DNA from: Coprococcus sp. | GTDB taxonomy: Bacteria; Bacillota; Clostridia; Lachnospirales; Lachnospiraceae | Reading direction: 5' to 3' | Assembly: GCA_016297495.1 (NCBI GenBank) | Contig: JAEDGN010000004.1 | Coordinates: forward strand, 21,496-85,495 | Length of the DNA: 64,000 bases | Shown: in pieces, positions 62,832-64,000 of the stretch | Position numbering within the stretch: the stretch's first letter is position 1 | Layout: every line of letters begins with the position of its first letter | The notes under the pieces: generated by a model | Seen by the model: the letters and a program-made list of their open reading frames with translations, nothing else | Told to the model about the DNA's origin: nothing | Database searches by the model: none | Program-made: the position numbers and the translations under genes

Positions 62832-63365
62832 TCACTTGTTCTTCATAGCATGAATAAAGTTTTTTATAATTTGTTTTTTTATCATTAACCCCACACTGAT
62901 TCCTATTCCTATAATTGCAAAAATACTTACAATCAGCGGATGGAAAGCCTGAGACCAGTTTTGAAGGAAATGCGTGACATCATCCCCGGCAGGGGCTTTA
63001 CCCTGTAAATACGCAAAAGGTATTATCACCCACGCTAACATTGATGCGGTCGGAATAAGTGCAACTATGTAAGAGAAAATACAATATAAAGAGCTTTTAC
63101 TATCCTTCTTATACAACAAACAATATATTAGAGATAAGATCACGGGAAAAAGCATTCCATTTGCATGAAGCCACAAGTCGGATACCGTTGTATAATATCC
63201 TCCTGCCGCGCTCACATGTGCTGTTAAAATGCTGAAATCACAAATCTCAGCTCCTGCGTACACCATAACGATCAAATGTCCTAATTCATGAAAAAAAATA
63301 TATCCGACTATTGCTGTCATCGCCGACAATAAAAGATACAAACTTATCTTGATTTTCCTGTTCAT
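62832..63365 (-). CDS. M50-like membrane metalloprotease homologue
   Basis: 177 residues, about four helices. FFHELGHLIVMVYAGAEICD in the first third is the HExxH of M50/site-2 protease-like proteins, and HANGMLFPVILSLI may be the counterpart of the N/P motif. It lacks an obvious LDG motif and is short, so it may be a minimal or inactive member. Ribosome binding site TGAGGA, ten bases after the preceding mini-ORF. Confidence 0.7.
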   Translation of the reverse strand: MNRKIKISLYLLLSAMTAIVGYIFFHELGHLIVMVYAGAEICDFSILTAHVSAAGGYYTTVSDLWLHANGMLFPVILSLIYCLLYKKDSKSSLYCIFSYIVALIPTASMLAWVIIPFAYLQGKAPAGDDVTHFLQNWSQAFHPLIVSIFAIIGIGISVGLMIKKQIIKNFIHAMKNK

Positions 63366-63375
63366 ACATTTTTCC

Positions 63376-63426
63376 TCACAATTTTAACTGACTGATCCAT
63401 GCCCACAAAGCATCGTATTTATTCAT
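63376..63426 (-). CDS. possible 16-residue mini-ORF
   Basis: ATG AAT AAA TAC... encodes MNKYDALWAWISQLKL with a good GAGAGGTGATCCC ribosome binding site; it begins between the TetR stop and the M50-like gene and ends with TGA. It may be a coupling peptide, or the start of a longer gene that was deleted, as its sequence resembles the N-terminus of larger proteins. No independent support. Confidence 0.35.
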   Translation of the reverse strand: MNKYDALWAWISQLKL

Positions 63427-63430
63427 GGGA

Positions 63431-64000
63431 TCACCTCTCCCCCGGCTGATAAAGTCTGAAAAACTGCCGAATATGCCTGTCCACCAGTTCCATGACCTCT
63501 GTTTCGCGATCCGGTTCCCGGTCGCACAAATTGATCCACACGGAAATGGGCAGACAAAACTGTGCTGCCATAATCTCAGGATCATCTTCTGCCAGAGCCC
63601 CCTGCCCAATCAAGTACCTCATCAGCCCGGTGAAATATTGCATCACATCAGAATAATTCTGCTTGGTCTGCAGCTTCGCCAGCTCCGGGTTTTGGAACTG
63701 CTCCATCACCAGCATCTTCCGTCCCTTGCTGATATGAGGATCATGGAGAATGTAACGAATCTGTCCCTGAATCATCTGCACGGCTGTATCGGGAGTCAGA
63801 ACCTGCCTGCGCTCTGTATCGGCAGGGTTCTCCCAATCCGTCCCTGCAAAAATGGAATGCGCCTCATACTGTTCTAAAACCTTCTTCACAAGTGCATCCA
63901 AAATCGCCTGTTTGCTCTCGAAATGGCTGTAAAGCGACGCCTTGCGAATTCCGACGGCGCCCGCAATCTGGGAAATAGAGGTGGCCTCAAAGCCCTGTAC
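63431..64000 (-). CDS. TetR family transcriptional regulator, N-terminus cut by window edge
   Basis: 190 codons visible. The end of the HTH is readable at the window edge (FEATSISQIAGAVGIRKASL, then YSHFESKQAILDALVKK), followed by the ligand-binding helices (ISKGRKMLVMEQFQNPELAK, YFTGLMRYLIGQGALAEDDP). The start lies outside the window. It is first in a run of same-strand genes (M50-like, small membrane protein, Ntn-hydrolase, lipoprotein), which it probably controls. Confidence 0.88.
   Translation of the reverse strand, partial: VQGFEATSISQIAGAVGIRKASLYSHFESKQAILDALVKKVLEQYEAHSIFAGTDWENPADTERRQVLTPDTAVQMIQGQIRYILHDPHISKGRKMLVMEQFQNPELAKLQTKQNYSDVMQYFTGLMRYLIGQGALAEDDPEIMAAQFCLPISVWINLCDREPDRETEVMELVDRHIRQFFRLYQPGER

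Overview
The window looks like a chromosomal segment from a gut-type Clostridia bacterium, most likely Lachnospiraceae. The support is indirect: moderate GC, strong AGGAGG-type ribosome binding sites, lipoprotein solute-binding proteins of the ABC sugar, BMP and ModA types, LacI-type regulators next to glycoside hydrolase loci, and a CdaR/PucR-type regulator beside ftsEX. No rRNA, tRNA, CRISPR array, phage or complete insertion sequence was seen. Most genes lie on the minus strand.

Layout. 0-14.3 kb is an alpha-glucan (starch, maltodextrin, glycogen) locus: malQ (cut by the window edge), type I pullulanase and a glycogen-debranching enzyme, then a MalEFG-type ABC importer with a divergent LacI regulator, a lipoprotein GH13 amylase and a GH31 alpha-glucosidase. 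14.4-18.8 kb is housekeeping: a small conserved protein, an S41 processing protease, ftsEX and a CdaR-type regulator. 19.1-22.9 kb is a copper module (copA with divergent csoR, and an SDR gene directly after csoR). 22.9-25.5 kb has a CwlO/EnvC-like M23 hydrolase and a threonine aldolase. 25.6-29.5 kb is a molybdate importer (modABC) with a divergent LysR regulator and a long perfect inverted repeat between them. 29.5-34.6 kb holds a REP-like palindrome and a BMP-type nucleoside ABC importer. 34.8-39.7 kb has a DUF1292-like protein, a TrkH/TrkA potassium system, thymidine kinase and a TraX-like membrane protein.

39.7-48.1 kb is a second sugar locus, probably for beta-galactan oligosaccharides: a GH53 galactanase without a signal peptide, a zinc-ribbon microprotein, an unrecognised 612-residue protein, a second MalEFG-type importer and its LacI regulator. 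The 612-residue protein is the best candidate here for an undescribed enzyme. 48.2-50.7 kb carries a barnase-barstar pair in which the RNase is a predicted lipoprotein, an SDR dehydrogenase and an Xre regulator. 50.8-53.5 kb is a run of three poorly characterised genes. 53.7-56.4 kb has a MATE exporter, a LacI regulator and the C-terminal remnant of an MFS transporter.

56.4-64 kb is a mosaic of small membrane and secreted proteins. It includes two proteins with HExxH motifs (one M50-like), an Ntn-hydrolase-like membrane-anchored enzyme, a lipoprotein, a flavodoxin-fold oxidoreductase with in-frame sequence after its stop, and a chimeric pseudogene. A TetR regulator lies at the far edge.

Recurring themes: all four ABC importers whose first gene encodes the binding protein have a stem-loop between that gene and the next one. 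Both LacI/MalEFG loci have a palindrome just after the -10 box of the binding-protein promoter. Starts were moved from the longest open frame to the codon with the best-placed ribosome binding site where the two disagreed.
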